The notes beneath the pieces are model-generated. The model worked only from the letters and a program-made list of their open reading frames with translations. It made no database searches and was not told the DNA's origin. Of a stretch of 42,033 bases of DNA, positions 33,574-42,033 are shown piece by piece. Within the stretch, counting starts at the first letter, position 1. Each line of letters opens with the position of its first letter. The DNA comes from Ruminococcus sp. (GTDB lineage: Bacteria; Bacillota; Clostridia; Oscillospirales; Ruminococcaceae). Where the stretch lies: assembly GCA_012718885.1 (NCBI GenBank), contig JAAYBK010000377.1:1-42033 (forward strand). Reading direction: 5' to 3'. The position numbers and the translations under genes were made by a program.

Positions 33574-34707
33574 ATGAGCAATATCGGACAGTTTTTGCAG
33601 AACGTTAAGGAACAGGGCGGATTCAGAGCAAAGCTCCGCAACCGTCTCTTCTCCGCAATGATAAACGGCTTTGAAGCTATCGACGCCGACCTCAATGAGA
33701 AACAGGCTCAGCTGGACAGCATACGCTCCGACATGAATGCAATGCAGGAGGTCATAGACTCCCTCCAGAAGAGAATGGATCAGGCTGAAACTGCTGTTGG
33801 TGCTGACAGAGAGACTATCTCCGCAATTAGAAACGACCTTGAAGGCATCGGCACCAACCTCCGCAACAATAACGCTGCAATAGAAAAGCTCTCGGCTGAC
33901 GGCGAGTTCGTAAAGCTGAAGCTCTCAGGCATCGACCGCAGGCTCGGAAAGCTCTCCGCAGCCGCTCCTGCCGAAAATGCACAGAGCGCTGCCGCTGAAA
34001 CAGCAGCAGCACCTGCACAGCCGGCAGATTCGGATTATGAGAGTATAGATTACTTTGACTTTGAGAACAACTTCCGCGGCTCCATAGAGAGCATAAAGAA
34101 GGCGCAGGCATTCTATCTCAAATATTTCAGCAACAAGAACAACGTTGTGGATATCGGCTGCGGCAGAGGAGAATTTCTCTCCCTTATGAAGGATAACGGC
34201 ATCAACGCCTGCGGAGTTGACATTTATGAGCCCTACGTTGAGTATTGCAACAATCAGGAGCTCAATGCTGTATGCGGAGACGGCGTAGCCTATCTTGCAA
34301 AGCAGGATTCCGTTGACGGCATATTCGTGGGACAGGTGGTGGAGCACCTCCAGCCATGGCAGATAATCAGGCTCTGCAATACCGCATACGAAAAGCTTTC
34401 CGACGGCGGATGCATAATCATAGAAACACCGAACCCCACTTCCCTTGCGATATACACCAATGCATTCTATATAGATCCCTCACATATCAAGCCGGTACAT
34501 CCTCTCACAATGAAGTACTACCTTGAAAAAGCCGGCTTCAGGGATATAGAGATAATCTACACTGAGGCAAGCCGTCCGCCTTACGAGATACCGGAGCTGA
34601 AACTCCGTGACGGCGAGAATACAGAGGAATTCAACAAGGCTATGAAGCAGGTATCAGAGCTTCTCTACGGCAGTCAGGACTATGCTGTAGTAGCCGTGAA
34701 AGGATAA
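33574..34707 (+). CDS. SAM methyltransferase with N-terminal coiled coil
   Basis: 377 residues. The N-terminal part, about residues 35-130, is heptad-rich and should form a coiled coil. An Ala/Pro/Gln-rich hinge follows (about residues 130-155), then a class I methyltransferase with motif I VVDIGCGRGEFL (residues 191-202), VDIYEPYVEYC, FVGQVVEHLQP and ETPNPTSL. The last motif is common in methyltransferases of surface-glycan clusters. Combined with a Wzt carrying the C-terminal domain, this resembles WbdD-type chain terminators, where a methyl cap sets polymer length and a coiled coil acts as a ruler, although in WbdD the coiled coil is C-terminal. No kinase domain seen. Confidence 0.85.
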   Translation: MSNIGQFLQNVKEQGGFRAKLRNRLFSAMINGFEAIDADLNEKQAQLDSIRSDMNAMQEVIDSLQKRMDQAETAVGADRETISAIRNDLEGIGTNLRNNNAAIEKLSADGEFVKLKLSGIDRRLGKLSAAAPAENAQSAAAETAAAPAQPADSDYESIDYFDFENNFRGSIESIKKAQAFYLKYFSNKNNVVDIGCGRGEFLSLMKDNGINACGVDIYEPYVEYCNNQELNAVCGDGVAYLAKQDSVDGIFVGQVVEHLQPWQIIRLCNTAYEKLSDGGCIIIETPNPTSLAIYTNAFYIDPSHIKPVHPLTMKYYLEKAGFRDIEIIYTEASRPPYEIPELKLRDGENTEEFNKAMKQVSELLYGSQDYAVVAVKG

Positions 34708-34710
34708 AAA

Positions 34711-35208
34711 ATGGAGAATATCAATATCGAAGAGATAATGGCGCAGATAAAGCGTGAGATAAAGGAAAAGGGACTTACTCCCGATATGCTCAGCTTCGAG
34801 GACGTTCCCTACAGCAAGCCTGTACAGGTGACAAGGGAGGGAAGCTCCTCTCTTGCCGATGCAGACGACGCCCTTGCACATATGAACGCTCATTACTATG
34901 TACAGCCATATAAGCCTATCGCCGGAAATCCGCTGAAGGTGTTCATCAAGAAGGTTATCCGCAAGCTCACCAAGTTCTATGTTGAACCGGTAGTATTTGA
35001 GCAGAACGAGTTCAACGCCAACACAGTCAGTGTGCTCAATACCTTCCGCAGCGCTATAGACGGACATACTCAGCAGGACAGCAATGATCTCACAGGCAGG
35101 ATAGAAACTCTTGAGCTGGCACAGAAAGAACTGCTCAGGAGACTGGATAAGCTCGAGCGTGAGAACTCCGAGCTCCGCCAGGCACTGGACAAGCAGGAGG
35201 AAGCATGA
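34711..35208 (+). CDS. coiled-coil protein of polysaccharide cluster
   Basis: 165 residues, no signal peptide. The N terminus IEEIMAQIKREIKEKG is a short amphipathic helix. A central segment, FIKKVIRKLTKFYVEPVVFEQNEFNANTV, resembles stretches I know from the front of glycosyltransferases and methyltransferases in Wzm/Wzt clusters. The C-terminal 45 residues are a clear coiled coil (LELAQKELLRRLDKLEREN). It has no catalytic domain, so it may be a scaffold or a membrane-interface protein holding the glycan enzymes together. The stop overlaps the next gene by 4 bases (ATGA), and the gene starts 3 bases after the methyltransferase. Confidence 0.75.
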   Translation: MENINIEEIMAQIKREIKEKGLTPDMLSFEDVPYSKPVQVTREGSSSLADADDALAHMNAHYYVQPYKPIAGNPLKVFIKKVIRKLTKFYVEPVVFEQNEFNANTVSVLNTFRSAIDGHTQQDSNDLTGRIETLELAQKELLRRLDKLERENSELRQALDKQEEA

Positions 35209-36275
35209 GGATAATACAGCTCCTGCCTACCCTGTCCTTCGGGGACGCTATAGGCAACGACACTATCGCCCTTAAAGGCGCTCTCAGCGATATGGGATTC
35301 GATACCGGCATCTACGCCGAAAATATCGACAAGCGTCTGCCTTCCGATATCGCAAAGGGTATCGACAAGCTCCGTGGTCTGAAGGATGATGATATCATCC
35401 TGTATCACAAATCCACCGGAACAGAGCTGACATTCAAGCTGGATGAATTCAAGGGCCGTAAGATAATGGTCTACCATAATATAACCCCGCCGGAATTCTT
35501 CCGCCCATACAGTACCGCCGCCACTGCCCTTACGGAATACGGCTACAAGGGAGTTGATTTCCTGAAGGACAAGGTAGAATACTGCCTTGCTGATTCATCC
35601 TATAATAAAAACGAGCTGATACGCATGGGATATGTCTGTCCTATCGACGTAAGGCCGATACTTATAAAATTCGACGACTACAAGCAGGCTCCTGACAAGG
35701 CACTGATAAAAAAATACAGTGACGGCAAAAAGAACCTGATATTCGTAGGGCGCATCGCTCCCAACAAGAAGCAGGAAAACGTTATCCGTGCATTTTATCA
35801 GTACCGCAGGCTGAACCCTGAATCAAGGCTGATACTTGTGGGTTCATATACCGGCATGGAGAACTACTATCAGCGCCTTGTGAAGTATGCTGCCGCACTT
35901 GGTATCGCAGATGATGTCATATTCACAGGCCACATAAAGTTCAGCGAGATACTTGCCTGGTACACGCTGGCAGATGCATTTATCTGTATGAGCGAGCACG
36001 AGGGCTTCTGTGTACCTCTTGCTGAGGCAATGTTCTTTGATGTACCGATAATCGCCTATGACACCAGTGCGATATCGGATACTCTCGGCGGAAGCGGAGT
36101 GCTTCTTGACGACAATGATCCTGTATTTGCAGCGAAGGTAATTGACAGAGTGCTCAGCGACAGTGACCTGAGGGAGCACATACTTGCCGGCCAGCGCAGG
36201 AGGCTTGAGGACTTCTCCTACAGCCGGATAAGAGACATATTTGAGAAGCAGATAAAGGGCTTCATCAATAAATAA
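35205..36275 (+). CDS. GT4 glycosyltransferase
   Basis: 356 residues, GT-B fold. The N-terminal domain starts MRIIQLLPTLSFGDAIGND and has MVYHNITPPEFF (residues 90-100), a variant often seen in rhamnosyl- or mannosyl-type transferases of O-antigen clusters. The C-terminal domain has FVGRIAPNKKQENVIRAF and the GT4 E-x7-E motif in SEHEGFCVPLAEAM, then PIIAYDTSAI. No membrane segment. The donor sugar cannot be determined. It overlaps the coiled-coil gene by 4 bases. A divergent copy of the structured element sits between it and the next glycosyltransferase. Confidence 0.9.
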   Translation: MRIIQLLPTLSFGDAIGNDTIALKGALSDMGFDTGIYAENIDKRLPSDIAKGIDKLRGLKDDDIILYHKSTGTELTFKLDEFKGRKIMVYHNITPPEFFRPYSTAATALTEYGYKGVDFLKDKVEYCLADSSYNKNELIRMGYVCPIDVRPILIKFDDYKQAPDKALIKKYSDGKKNLIFVGRIAPNKKQENVIRAFYQYRRLNPESRLILVGSYTGMENYYQRLVKYAAALGIADDVIFTGHIKFSEILAWYTLADAFICMSEHEGFCVPLAEAMFFDVPIIAYDTSAISDTLGGSGVLLDDNDPVFAAKVIDRVLSDSDLREHILAGQRRRLEDFSYSRIRDIFEKQIKGFINK

Positions 36276-36385
36276 CGGGTTTCCAAAGGGAGCATATCAC
36301 TTTGGCCGGAGTTCAGAGGCAGCCAGCCTCTGGCAGAGTGCGGGATCGCATCCCGACATATCATGCCTGCACACTTATGTGTGCA
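36276..36385 (+). repeat. structured intergenic element, divergent copy 4
   Basis: About 110 bases filling the gap between two glycosyltransferase genes. It shares CGGGTTTCCAAAGGG with the copy at 13769 and then forms a chain of hairpins: CCAAAG/CTTTGG (36283-36288, 36300-36305), CAGAGGC/GCCTCTG (36314-36320, 36326-36332), CGGGAT/ATCCCG (36341-36346, 36350-36355) and TGCACAC/GTGTGCA (36368-36374, 36379-36385). The last two hairpins have no counterpart in the full copies. There is no T-run, so it is not a terminator. Confidence 0.55.
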
Positions 36386-36414
36386 CGAAATAACCAAAGG
36401 AAAGAGATTTCACA

Positions 36415-37629
36415 ATGAAAAAGATCGGATTCGTCATCCCCTGGTATGCCGACGGTATTCCCGGAGGAGCTGAAATGGAACTGCGTGAAGTGACAGGCCA
36501 CCTCCGCAGCGCCGGCGTGGGACTTGAGATACTCACCACCTGCGTCAAGGAATTCGGCTCAGACTGGAGCCGCAACTTCTACAAGGAAGGCCTCGACAAA
36601 ACCGTAAACGGCATTACTATCAGACGCTTCAAGGCTAAAAAAAGAGACACCGAAGCCTTCGACGCTGTCAACGCAAAGCTTATGAGCAGGACACCCATTA
36701 CTCCCGAAGAGGAGGACATCTTTCTCTCGGAAATGGTAAACAGCCCTGACCTTTATCAATATATCGAGGAACACCAGAACGAGTATTCACTGTTCGTCTT
36801 CATTCCCTATATGTTCGGTACAACATATAACGGGGCTATGGTCGTTCCTGAAAAATCCGTGCTCATCCCCTGCTTCCATGACGAAGCTTATGCCTATATG
36901 AGCCGTTTCAAGGAATTATTTCCCAGAACAGCAGGTATGGTCTTCAATGCAAGACCGGAGGCTGAGCTGGCAGAAAAGCTCTACGGCTTCTCAAAAAGCG
37001 GCACGAAAACTATCGTCATGGGTATCGGAATGGATACGGATATTGTTCCTGACCCGGCAGCTTTCCGTGAAAAATTCGGCATAAATGAGCAGTTCATCCT
37101 CTATGCCGGACGTAAGGACGAGGGAAAGAACGTCCACACCCTTGTGAAATATTTCGCAGAGTACCTCAAGCGCCATCCGGATACAGACCTCAGACTTGTG
37201 CTTATAGGCGGAGGAGAAATAGAGCTCCCGCAGAAGCTGGTGCGTGAGGGACGCATCGTTGACCTTGGCTTCGTGGACAGACAGGATAAGTACAACGCCC
37301 AGGGTGCTGCCGAGTTCCTGTGTCAGCCCTCAAAGAACGAGAGCTTCTCACTGGTAATAATGGAGAGCTGGCTCTGCGGAAGACCTGTTCTTGTACATGA
37401 GGAATGTGCAGTAACGAGGAATTTCGTCTCAGAATCCAACGGCGGCCTGTATTTCGGAAATTACTTTGAGTTCGAAGGCTGCACCGACTATATCCTCAGC
37501 CATAAGGACACAGCCTGGAAAATGGGCAGCAACGGTCGGGAATATGTACGCAAGAACTTCGACTGGGACGTTATTGTGGATAAATACGAGAAATTTTTTG
37601 AAGAAGTATCCGGAGAGAATGAAGAATGA
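36415..37629 (+). CDS. GT4 glycosyltransferase
   Basis: 404 residues, GT-B fold. The N terminus FVIPWYADGIPGGAEMELREV holds the glycine-rich acceptor loop. The C-terminal domain has LYAGRKDEGKNVHTLV and the donor site QPSKNESFSLVIMESWLCGRPVLV with the E-x7-E-like pair. After the catalytic part come SNGGLYFGNYFEFEGCTDYIL and a final helix. The next gene is a paralogue sharing this SNGGLYxxNYFEFEG block, so the two probably add related sugars in sequence. AAAGGAAAG precedes the ATG. Its stop overlaps the next start by 4 bases. Confidence 0.9.
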   Translation: MKKIGFVIPWYADGIPGGAEMELREVTGHLRSAGVGLEILTTCVKEFGSDWSRNFYKEGLDKTVNGITIRRFKAKKRDTEAFDAVNAKLMSRTPITPEEEDIFLSEMVNSPDLYQYIEEHQNEYSLFVFIPYMFGTTYNGAMVVPEKSVLIPCFHDEAYAYMSRFKELFPRTAGMVFNARPEAELAEKLYGFSKSGTKTIVMGIGMDTDIVPDPAAFREKFGINEQFILYAGRKDEGKNVHTLVKYFAEYLKRHPDTDLRLVLIGGGEIELPQKLVREGRIVDLGFVDRQDKYNAQGAAEFLCQPSKNESFSLVIMESWLCGRPVLVHEECAVTRNFVSESNGGLYFGNYFEFEGCTDYILSHKDTAWKMGSNGREYVRKNFDWDVIVDKYEKFFEEVSGENEE

Positions 37630-38804
37630 AAAAGATAGCATTGGTGAATCAGCGCTACGGACTTGAAGTCAACGGCGGCTCTGAATATTACACCAGACTG
37701 ATAGCAGAGCGCCTCACAGGCGAGTATCAGGTGGATGTCATAACCACAAAGGCGATGGACTACACCACATGGGAAAACAGCTATACCGCCGATGAGGAGG
37801 ATATAAACGGCGTCCATGTGAGACGCTTCCCTGTGGAGAAGTGCCGTGCAAAGGACTTCAACCAGTATAACGGCGATTATCTCGCAAAGCTTTCCGCCGG
37901 ACAGACTGACGAGAATGCAGAAAAGGTATGGTTTGAAAAGCAGGGACCTTACTCTCCGGCTGCTGTGGAATATATCCGCTCCCACAAGGCCGAATATGAC
38001 GCATTCATCTTCGTAACATACCTCTATTACCTTACTGTAATGGGTATGCCGGAGGTCGCAGAAAAGTCCGTATTCATCCCCACTGCCCACGAGGAGCCTT
38101 TCATACACTTCAAGAGCTTTGAGCGCATATTCCGTCTTCCCAAAGCCTATGTCTTCCTGACAGACGAGGAAAAAGCTCTTGTGCAGGGACTATTCCACAC
38201 CGAAAGCATCCCCTGCAAGGTCATGGGTACCGGAGTTGACATCCCCTGCCAGCCTGACGAAAAGGCTTTCCGCGAGAAATATGGGATCACTGATGATTAC
38301 ATCATATACGTAGGACGCATAGACGAGGGCAAGGACTGCCCTATGCTGTTCAGATACTTCATGGAATACAAGAAGCGCCGTCCCGACAGCAGCCTCAAGC
38401 TCGTACTCATGGGCAAGCCTGTCTGCGAGATACCCAAGCACAGCGACATCCTCTCTCTCGGCTTCGTAAGCGAGGAGGACAAGTTCAGCGGTATTTCCGG
38501 AGCAAAGGCACTGGTGCTCCCTTCAAAATTCGAGAGTCTCTCAATATCAGTGCTGGAGGCAATGACACTCTCAGTGCCGGTCATAGTAAACGGCATATGT
38601 GAGGTGCTGAAAGGCCACTGCCTTAAAAGCAATGGCGGCCTCTACTACATGAACTACTTTGAGTTTGAAGGCATACTGAACTACATCTTCTCACACCCTG
38701 CTGAATACTCCTTGATGTGTGACAACGCCAAGGAATACATCGACAGGAATTACCGCTGGGAGGTAATAATGAAGAATTTCAAGGAGGTCATTGACAGCAT
38801 ATGA
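37626..38804 (+). CDS. GT4 glycosyltransferase, paralogue of the preceding gene
   Basis: 392 residues, GT-B fold. The N terminus ALVNQRYGLEVNGGSEYYTRLIAERL is the acceptor-side glycine loop. The donor domain has IYVGRIDEGKDCPMLFRYF and LPSKFESLSISVLEAMTLSVPVIV with the GT4 Glu pair. The end carries SNGGLYYMNYFEFEGILNYIF, shared with the upstream gene. No membrane helices. It starts within the upstream stop (ATGA) and its own stop overlaps the start of the large membrane protein, so the block 36415-40954 is one tightly coupled unit. The exact sugar and linkage are unknown. Confidence 0.9.
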   Translation: MKKIALVNQRYGLEVNGGSEYYTRLIAERLTGEYQVDVITTKAMDYTTWENSYTADEEDINGVHVRRFPVEKCRAKDFNQYNGDYLAKLSAGQTDENAEKVWFEKQGPYSPAAVEYIRSHKAEYDAFIFVTYLYYLTVMGMPEVAEKSVFIPTAHEEPFIHFKSFERIFRLPKAYVFLTDEEKALVQGLFHTESIPCKVMGTGVDIPCQPDEKAFREKYGITDDYIIYVGRIDEGKDCPMLFRYFMEYKKRRPDSSLKLVLMGKPVCEIPKHSDILSLGFVSEEDKFSGISGAKALVLPSKFESLSISVLEAMTLSVPVIVNGICEVLKGHCLKSNGGLYYMNYFEFEGILNYIFSHPAEYSLMCDNAKEYIDRNYRWEVIMKNFKEVIDSI

Positions 38805-40954
38805 GCGAAAAAGCTAAGAAAAAACTGTCTCTCCCCTCATTCGGCCCACAGGAAATAATAACCCTGCTGTTCGCAGCGGCTATATTCCTGATAAATTTCC
38901 GGGTTGTCGGGAAATGCTACAATCCCTTTGTTTTCAACGACGAAATGGGTTACTGGACTCATGCCTCCGTAATGGCCGGCTATGACTGGACAGGCGTATC
39001 CAACGGCCTTGCCTGGTATTCCTACGGCTACAGCTTCATGCTCGCACCGATAATGAAGCTGTTCAGCGATCCTGTTGATATGTACCGGGCTGCACTGGTA
39101 CTGAATATAATCATGGAAGTGCTGGTGTACTTCATGTACATATACATCATCCGCTTCCTCGCCCCTGAGCTCAAAAAGATACCTGCTTCACTGATCTCAG
39201 CCACAGCAGTGCTGTACACCTCATATCAGCACAACGCAGGTATAGCCTTTTCCGAAACCGCTCTGCTCTTCGTGACCACTCTCACCGCATTCACGCTGGT
39301 AAGGGTACTGAAGAAGCCCTCTTACCTGAATCTGGGCTGTCTCGGAGCAGTCAGCGCTTACCTGTTCATGGTACATAACCGCACCATAGGCATCATCGCA
39401 TCAGTAGTACTTGTAGTATTCCTTGCAGTCATATTCAAGAAGATAAAGCTCCGCCATGCAGCAGTATTCCTTGTTGTACTGGCTATGGGCTTTGTTGCCA
39501 ACAAACTTATCCGCCACCACCTTGAATCTATACTCTGGTATTCAGGAAAAGCCGGCGGAAACGACTCAGAAAGCATCATTTCAAAGCTTAAGAGCAGCGT
39601 TTCCTCTACAGCCAACTTCAAGAGGATGATGTCTCTCTTCGTTTCACAGGCATTTGCAGCCTTTGTTTCCACATTCGGCATAGCGCTGTTCGCACTGTGG
39701 GCTATACTCCGCAGGATGTTTGAGACCGTAACTACATCTGCAAAGGCATCTGCAAAGCATAAGAAAAGGCAGGCTCTCCGTGCGATGAACAGCCAGTTCT
39801 TCATGCTCCTGTTCATATTCTGTGCTTTTATCTCCACATGGCTCATAAGCAGCGTGTTCATGTTCGAGTTCCAGCGTATCGACCACATAGTATACACAAG
39901 GTACTATGATATCACGATAGGTCTCCTTATAATCACAGGCCTTTACTATATGTACCACGCCAATAAGGCTGACTTTATGTTTGCAGCGGTAATGCCGTTC
40001 ATAATGCTTGCCGGAGCAAACCGTGCCTCCGGACTTTTAAACAGCGTAGGCATAAAGATATTCAGCCGTGTCTGCTCACCCGGCCTGGGAATGTATTACC
40101 ATGCCTTTGAGAACAATTACTACGCCTATGCAATGACCGCAGCGGCAATGTTCGGCGTTCTCATGTTCATCATGCAGATAAAGAAGCACGATATCGGTCT
40201 CTATCCTGCCGCACTTATCACCACTGCTGCCTTCATCGTCTTCACCTCAGACGCAAGAGAGGATATCCGCAATAACCAGCGGGTATACAAGGGCGACCGT
40301 GAGCTGGTATACCGTGTGAAGGACATGGAGCCGGAGCATATATATATCGCCCCTGATGTAGGAACCTTCGCCTCCTTCCTCCAGTTCATGATGAAGGATG
40401 TGAAGGTGGAATACGCAAATCATCCGGAAAGACTCAGCGAAGACGCACTTATCTTCGTTGACAAGCGTAATATAATTGAAATGCGTGACTATGAGATAAT
40501 CGACCGCTCTGACAGGCACCTGCTGGTACGCAATACAAAAGCTGCTGCCGATCAGGACTTCCACCTGCCGCTCTCGTATATGTACACCTTCGACTCTGAT
40601 ATGTACATAGCCGATGAGGATATGATAAAGAGCGCTCCCGACAACAATTACCTGTGCTACGGCCCGTATCTCGGCTTTGACGCAGACCAGTACACTCTCA
40701 CTCTTGATATGACAGTGCTTGAAAATACCGCCGAGAACATCGGCTTTGCCGAAGTCAAGAGCAATTCTGTGAACACAGTATACGCTCACGAGGAGATAAC
40801 TGCGGATATGGTCGGCAAGGACGGCAGCATAAGCCTTGATCTCGGCGCAAACGTAGGAGTACCGGTAAGCGACATGGAAATAGTCGTATTCCTTTATGAT
40901 CCGACAGCTGTATCCATGCAGCTCAATTCAATAGAAGTAAACACGGAGGACTGA
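38801..40954 (+). CDS. large GT-C-like membrane protein
   Basis: 717 residues. A polytopic N-terminal part (roughly residues 18-480) contains about 11-12 hydrophobic helices. The first external loop has VFNDEMGYWTHASVM, an Asp-Glu pair in the position of the catalytic motif in GT-C glycosyltransferases that use polyprenyl-phosphate sugars. A soluble C-terminal region (about 490-717) follows, probably outside the cell, with beta-rich stretches. GT2 enzymes such as the next gene make polyprenyl-phosphate sugars, so the two could work as a donor-maker and an outer-face transferase. I could not assign a named family. The start overlaps the previous stop by 4 bases. Confidence 0.75.
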   Translation: MSEKAKKKLSLPSFGPQEIITLLFAAAIFLINFRVVGKCYNPFVFNDEMGYWTHASVMAGYDWTGVSNGLAWYSYGYSFMLAPIMKLFSDPVDMYRAALVLNIIMEVLVYFMYIYIIRFLAPELKKIPASLISATAVLYTSYQHNAGIAFSETALLFVTTLTAFTLVRVLKKPSYLNLGCLGAVSAYLFMVHNRTIGIIASVVLVVFLAVIFKKIKLRHAAVFLVVLAMGFVANKLIRHHLESILWYSGKAGGNDSESIISKLKSSVSSTANFKRMMSLFVSQAFAAFVSTFGIALFALWAILRRMFETVTTSAKASAKHKKRQALRAMNSQFFMLLFIFCAFISTWLISSVFMFEFQRIDHIVYTRYYDITIGLLIITGLYYMYHANKADFMFAAVMPFIMLAGANRASGLLNSVGIKIFSRVCSPGLGMYYHAFENNYYAYAMTAAAMFGVLMFIMQIKKHDIGLYPAALITTAAFIVFTSDAREDIRNNQRVYKGDRELVYRVKDMEPEHIYIAPDVGTFASFLQFMMKDVKVEYANHPERLSEDALIFVDKRNIIEMRDYEIIDRSDRHLLVRNTKAAADQDFHLPLSYMYTFDSDMYIADEDMIKSAPDNNYLCYGPYLGFDADQYTLTLDMTVLENTAENIGFAEVKSNSVNTVYAHEEITADMVGKDGSISLDLGANVGVPVSDMEIVVFLYDPTAVSMQLNSIEVNTED

Positions 40955-40958
40955 AATT

Positions 40959-41957
40959 ATGAAGCTTATAATACAGATACCATGCTATAACGAGGAAGAA
41001 ACTCTCGAACTGGCATACAACGACCTTCCCCGTCACATAGACGGTATCGATACCATAGAATACCTCATCATCAACGACGGAAGCAAGGACAAGACTGCTG
41101 AAAAGGCTAAGGAGCTGGGCTTCCACCACATAGTATCCTTCAAGCAGAACAAGGGCCTTGCAAAGGGCTTCATGGCAGGAATCGATGCCTGCCTCCACTT
41201 AGGCGCTGATATTATCGTAAATACTGACGCTGACAACCAGTACTGCGGCGCAGACATCGAAAAGATAGTCCGCCCCATAATCGACCGCAAGGCAGATATC
41301 GTAATCGGAGAGCGTCCTATCGACGATACCGAGCACTTCTCATGGAAGAAAAAGAAGTTCCAGCATCTTGGAAGCTGGGTAGTACGTGTTGCCTCCGGAA
41401 CAGATATCCCTGACGCTCCCAGCGGATTCAGAGCATATTCAAGAGAGGCAGCGCTGAGGCTCAACGTTGTGAACGAGTACACCTACACCCTTGAGACTAT
41501 CATACAGGCAGGCAATAACAAGACTGCCATGTCCTCTGTACCGATAAGGACAAACCCTGAGACCCGTCCTTCAAGACTTTTCTCAAGTATGTGGAAATAC
41601 ATGAAGCGCTCCTCAACAGTTATCACACGTTCATTCGTAATGTACAAGCCGCTGAAGTTCTTTATGACGATCGGCTCAATACTTATGATTGCCGGAGCAG
41701 CTCTCGGAATAAGATTCCTCATACTCCTGGGCATGGGCGAGGGCGACGGACATATCCAGTCCCTCATCCTCACAGCCATATTCATAATGATGGGCTTCCA
41801 GACCATTACTATCGGTCTTCTCGGAGACACCATCGCCTCCAACAGGAAGATACTCGAGGACGTTCAGTACCGTGTGAGAAAAATTGAATGTGAGGAAGGC
41901 AAGCCGGCCGACCTTATCTACTCCAACGGAAAAGCTGAGCAGGAGAAGGCAGAATGA
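40959..41957 (+). CDS. GT2 glycosyltransferase, polyprenyl-phosphate type
   Basis: 332 residues. The GT-A domain begins IIQIPCYNEEETLELAYNDL and has the metal-binding DxD as NTDADNQY near residue 90, then the acceptor motif DAPSGFRAYSREAAL. Two C-terminal transmembrane helices (about residues 232-257 and 266-290) anchor it. This layout matches dolichol-phosphate-mannose-synthase-like enzymes that load sugars on undecaprenyl phosphate. It lies 4 bases after the GT-C-like protein, consistent with donor supply to it. The C-terminal tail is charged. The stop overlaps the next start by 4 bases. Confidence 0.88.
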   Translation: MKLIIQIPCYNEEETLELAYNDLPRHIDGIDTIEYLIINDGSKDKTAEKAKELGFHHIVSFKQNKGLAKGFMAGIDACLHLGADIIVNTDADNQYCGADIEKIVRPIIDRKADIVIGERPIDDTEHFSWKKKKFQHLGSWVVRVASGTDIPDAPSGFRAYSREAALRLNVVNEYTYTLETIIQAGNNKTAMSSVPIRTNPETRPSRLFSSMWKYMKRSSTVITRSFVMYKPLKFFMTIGSILMIAGAALGIRFLILLGMGEGDGHIQSLILTAIFIMMGFQTITIGLLGDTIASNRKILEDVQYRVRKIECEEGKPADLIYSNGKAEQEKAE

Positions 41958-42033
41958 ACGGTTTCAAGAACATAAAAGGCAAGAAGATACTCTACATAGC
42001 CACAAAGAACAGCGACTATCTCCGCCTGACTCA
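41954..42033 (+). CDS. truncated gene at the right edge of the polysaccharide cluster
   Basis: ATG 41954 overlaps the stop of the GT2 gene (ATGA), with AGGAGAAGG about 6 bases upstream. Only 26 codons are visible, reading MNGFKNIKGKKILYIATKNS and a few more. The KKILYIATKN beta-strand followed by a helix looks like the start of a Rossmann-like domain, as in a GT4 glycosyltransferase, but this is too short to assign. Confidence 0.6.
   Translation, partial: MNGFKNIKGKKILYIATKNSDYLRLT

Overview
The window looks like the chromosome of an anaerobic, endospore-lineage Firmicute, most likely a Ruminococcus-type member of the Oscillospiraceae. The evidence is moderate GC with strong GGAG-type ribosome binding sites, two T-box leaders, a SpoIVB-type sporulation protease, an HPr carrying both His15 and Ser46, a HydE hydrogenase-maturation enzyme, a Thr-rich sortase-type surface protein and several Ser-rich lipoproteins. 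The species cannot be fixed from the sequence. Nearly all genes run on the + strand; spoIVB is the exception. No tRNA, rRNA, CRISPR array or insertion sequence was seen.

Layout. 1-2925: two unknown genes, then rimM, a lipoprotein and trmD, closed by a terminator that overlaps the trmD stop. 2926-5526: ptsH with its own promoter and terminator, convergent with spoIVB, then a small membrane protein. 5590-17997: a branched-chain amino acid (BCAA) supercluster, leuA - leader peptide - ilvB - ilvN - ilvC - ilvD - acetyltransferase - leuC - leuD - leuB, followed by a DUF815-type AAA ATPase. leuA sits behind a leucine T-box whose promoter carries a perfect 10-bp palindrome across the -10. ilvB sits behind what looks like a ribosome-mediated attenuator with a 35-codon Ile/Val-rich leader peptide. 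ilvD is interrupted at codon 65 by an in-frame TGA.

18103-26227: two tandem paralogous lipoproteins, ridA, nadA, hydE, two tandem paralogous U32-like proteins with conserved cysteines, and a sialate-esterase-like SGNH hydrolase. 26430-26918: a stalk-like Thr-rich surface protein. 27041-29859: a cysteine T-box controlling cysE, an unknown gene and cysS. 30052-31310: walJ-like metallo-hydrolase and rlmH. 31446-42033 (open at the right edge): a promoter and a cell-surface polysaccharide cluster with a Wzm/Wzt-type ABC exporter, a methyltransferase with an N-terminal coiled coil, a coiled-coil protein, three GT4 glycosyltransferases, a large GT-C-like membrane protein, a GT2 enzyme and a truncated last gene.

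The least expected features are regulatory or non-coding. Two full-length copies (before leuC and walJ) and two divergent copies (after the esterase, and inside the polysaccharide operon) of an intergenic element form the same series of hairpins. The two full copies differ by compensatory base-pair changes, which points to a conserved RNA fold; I do not recognise it as a named family. Next come the ilv leader-peptide attenuator beside a leu T-box, and the HydE-adjacent pair of U32-like proteins, whose twin arrangement recalls UbiU/UbiV.
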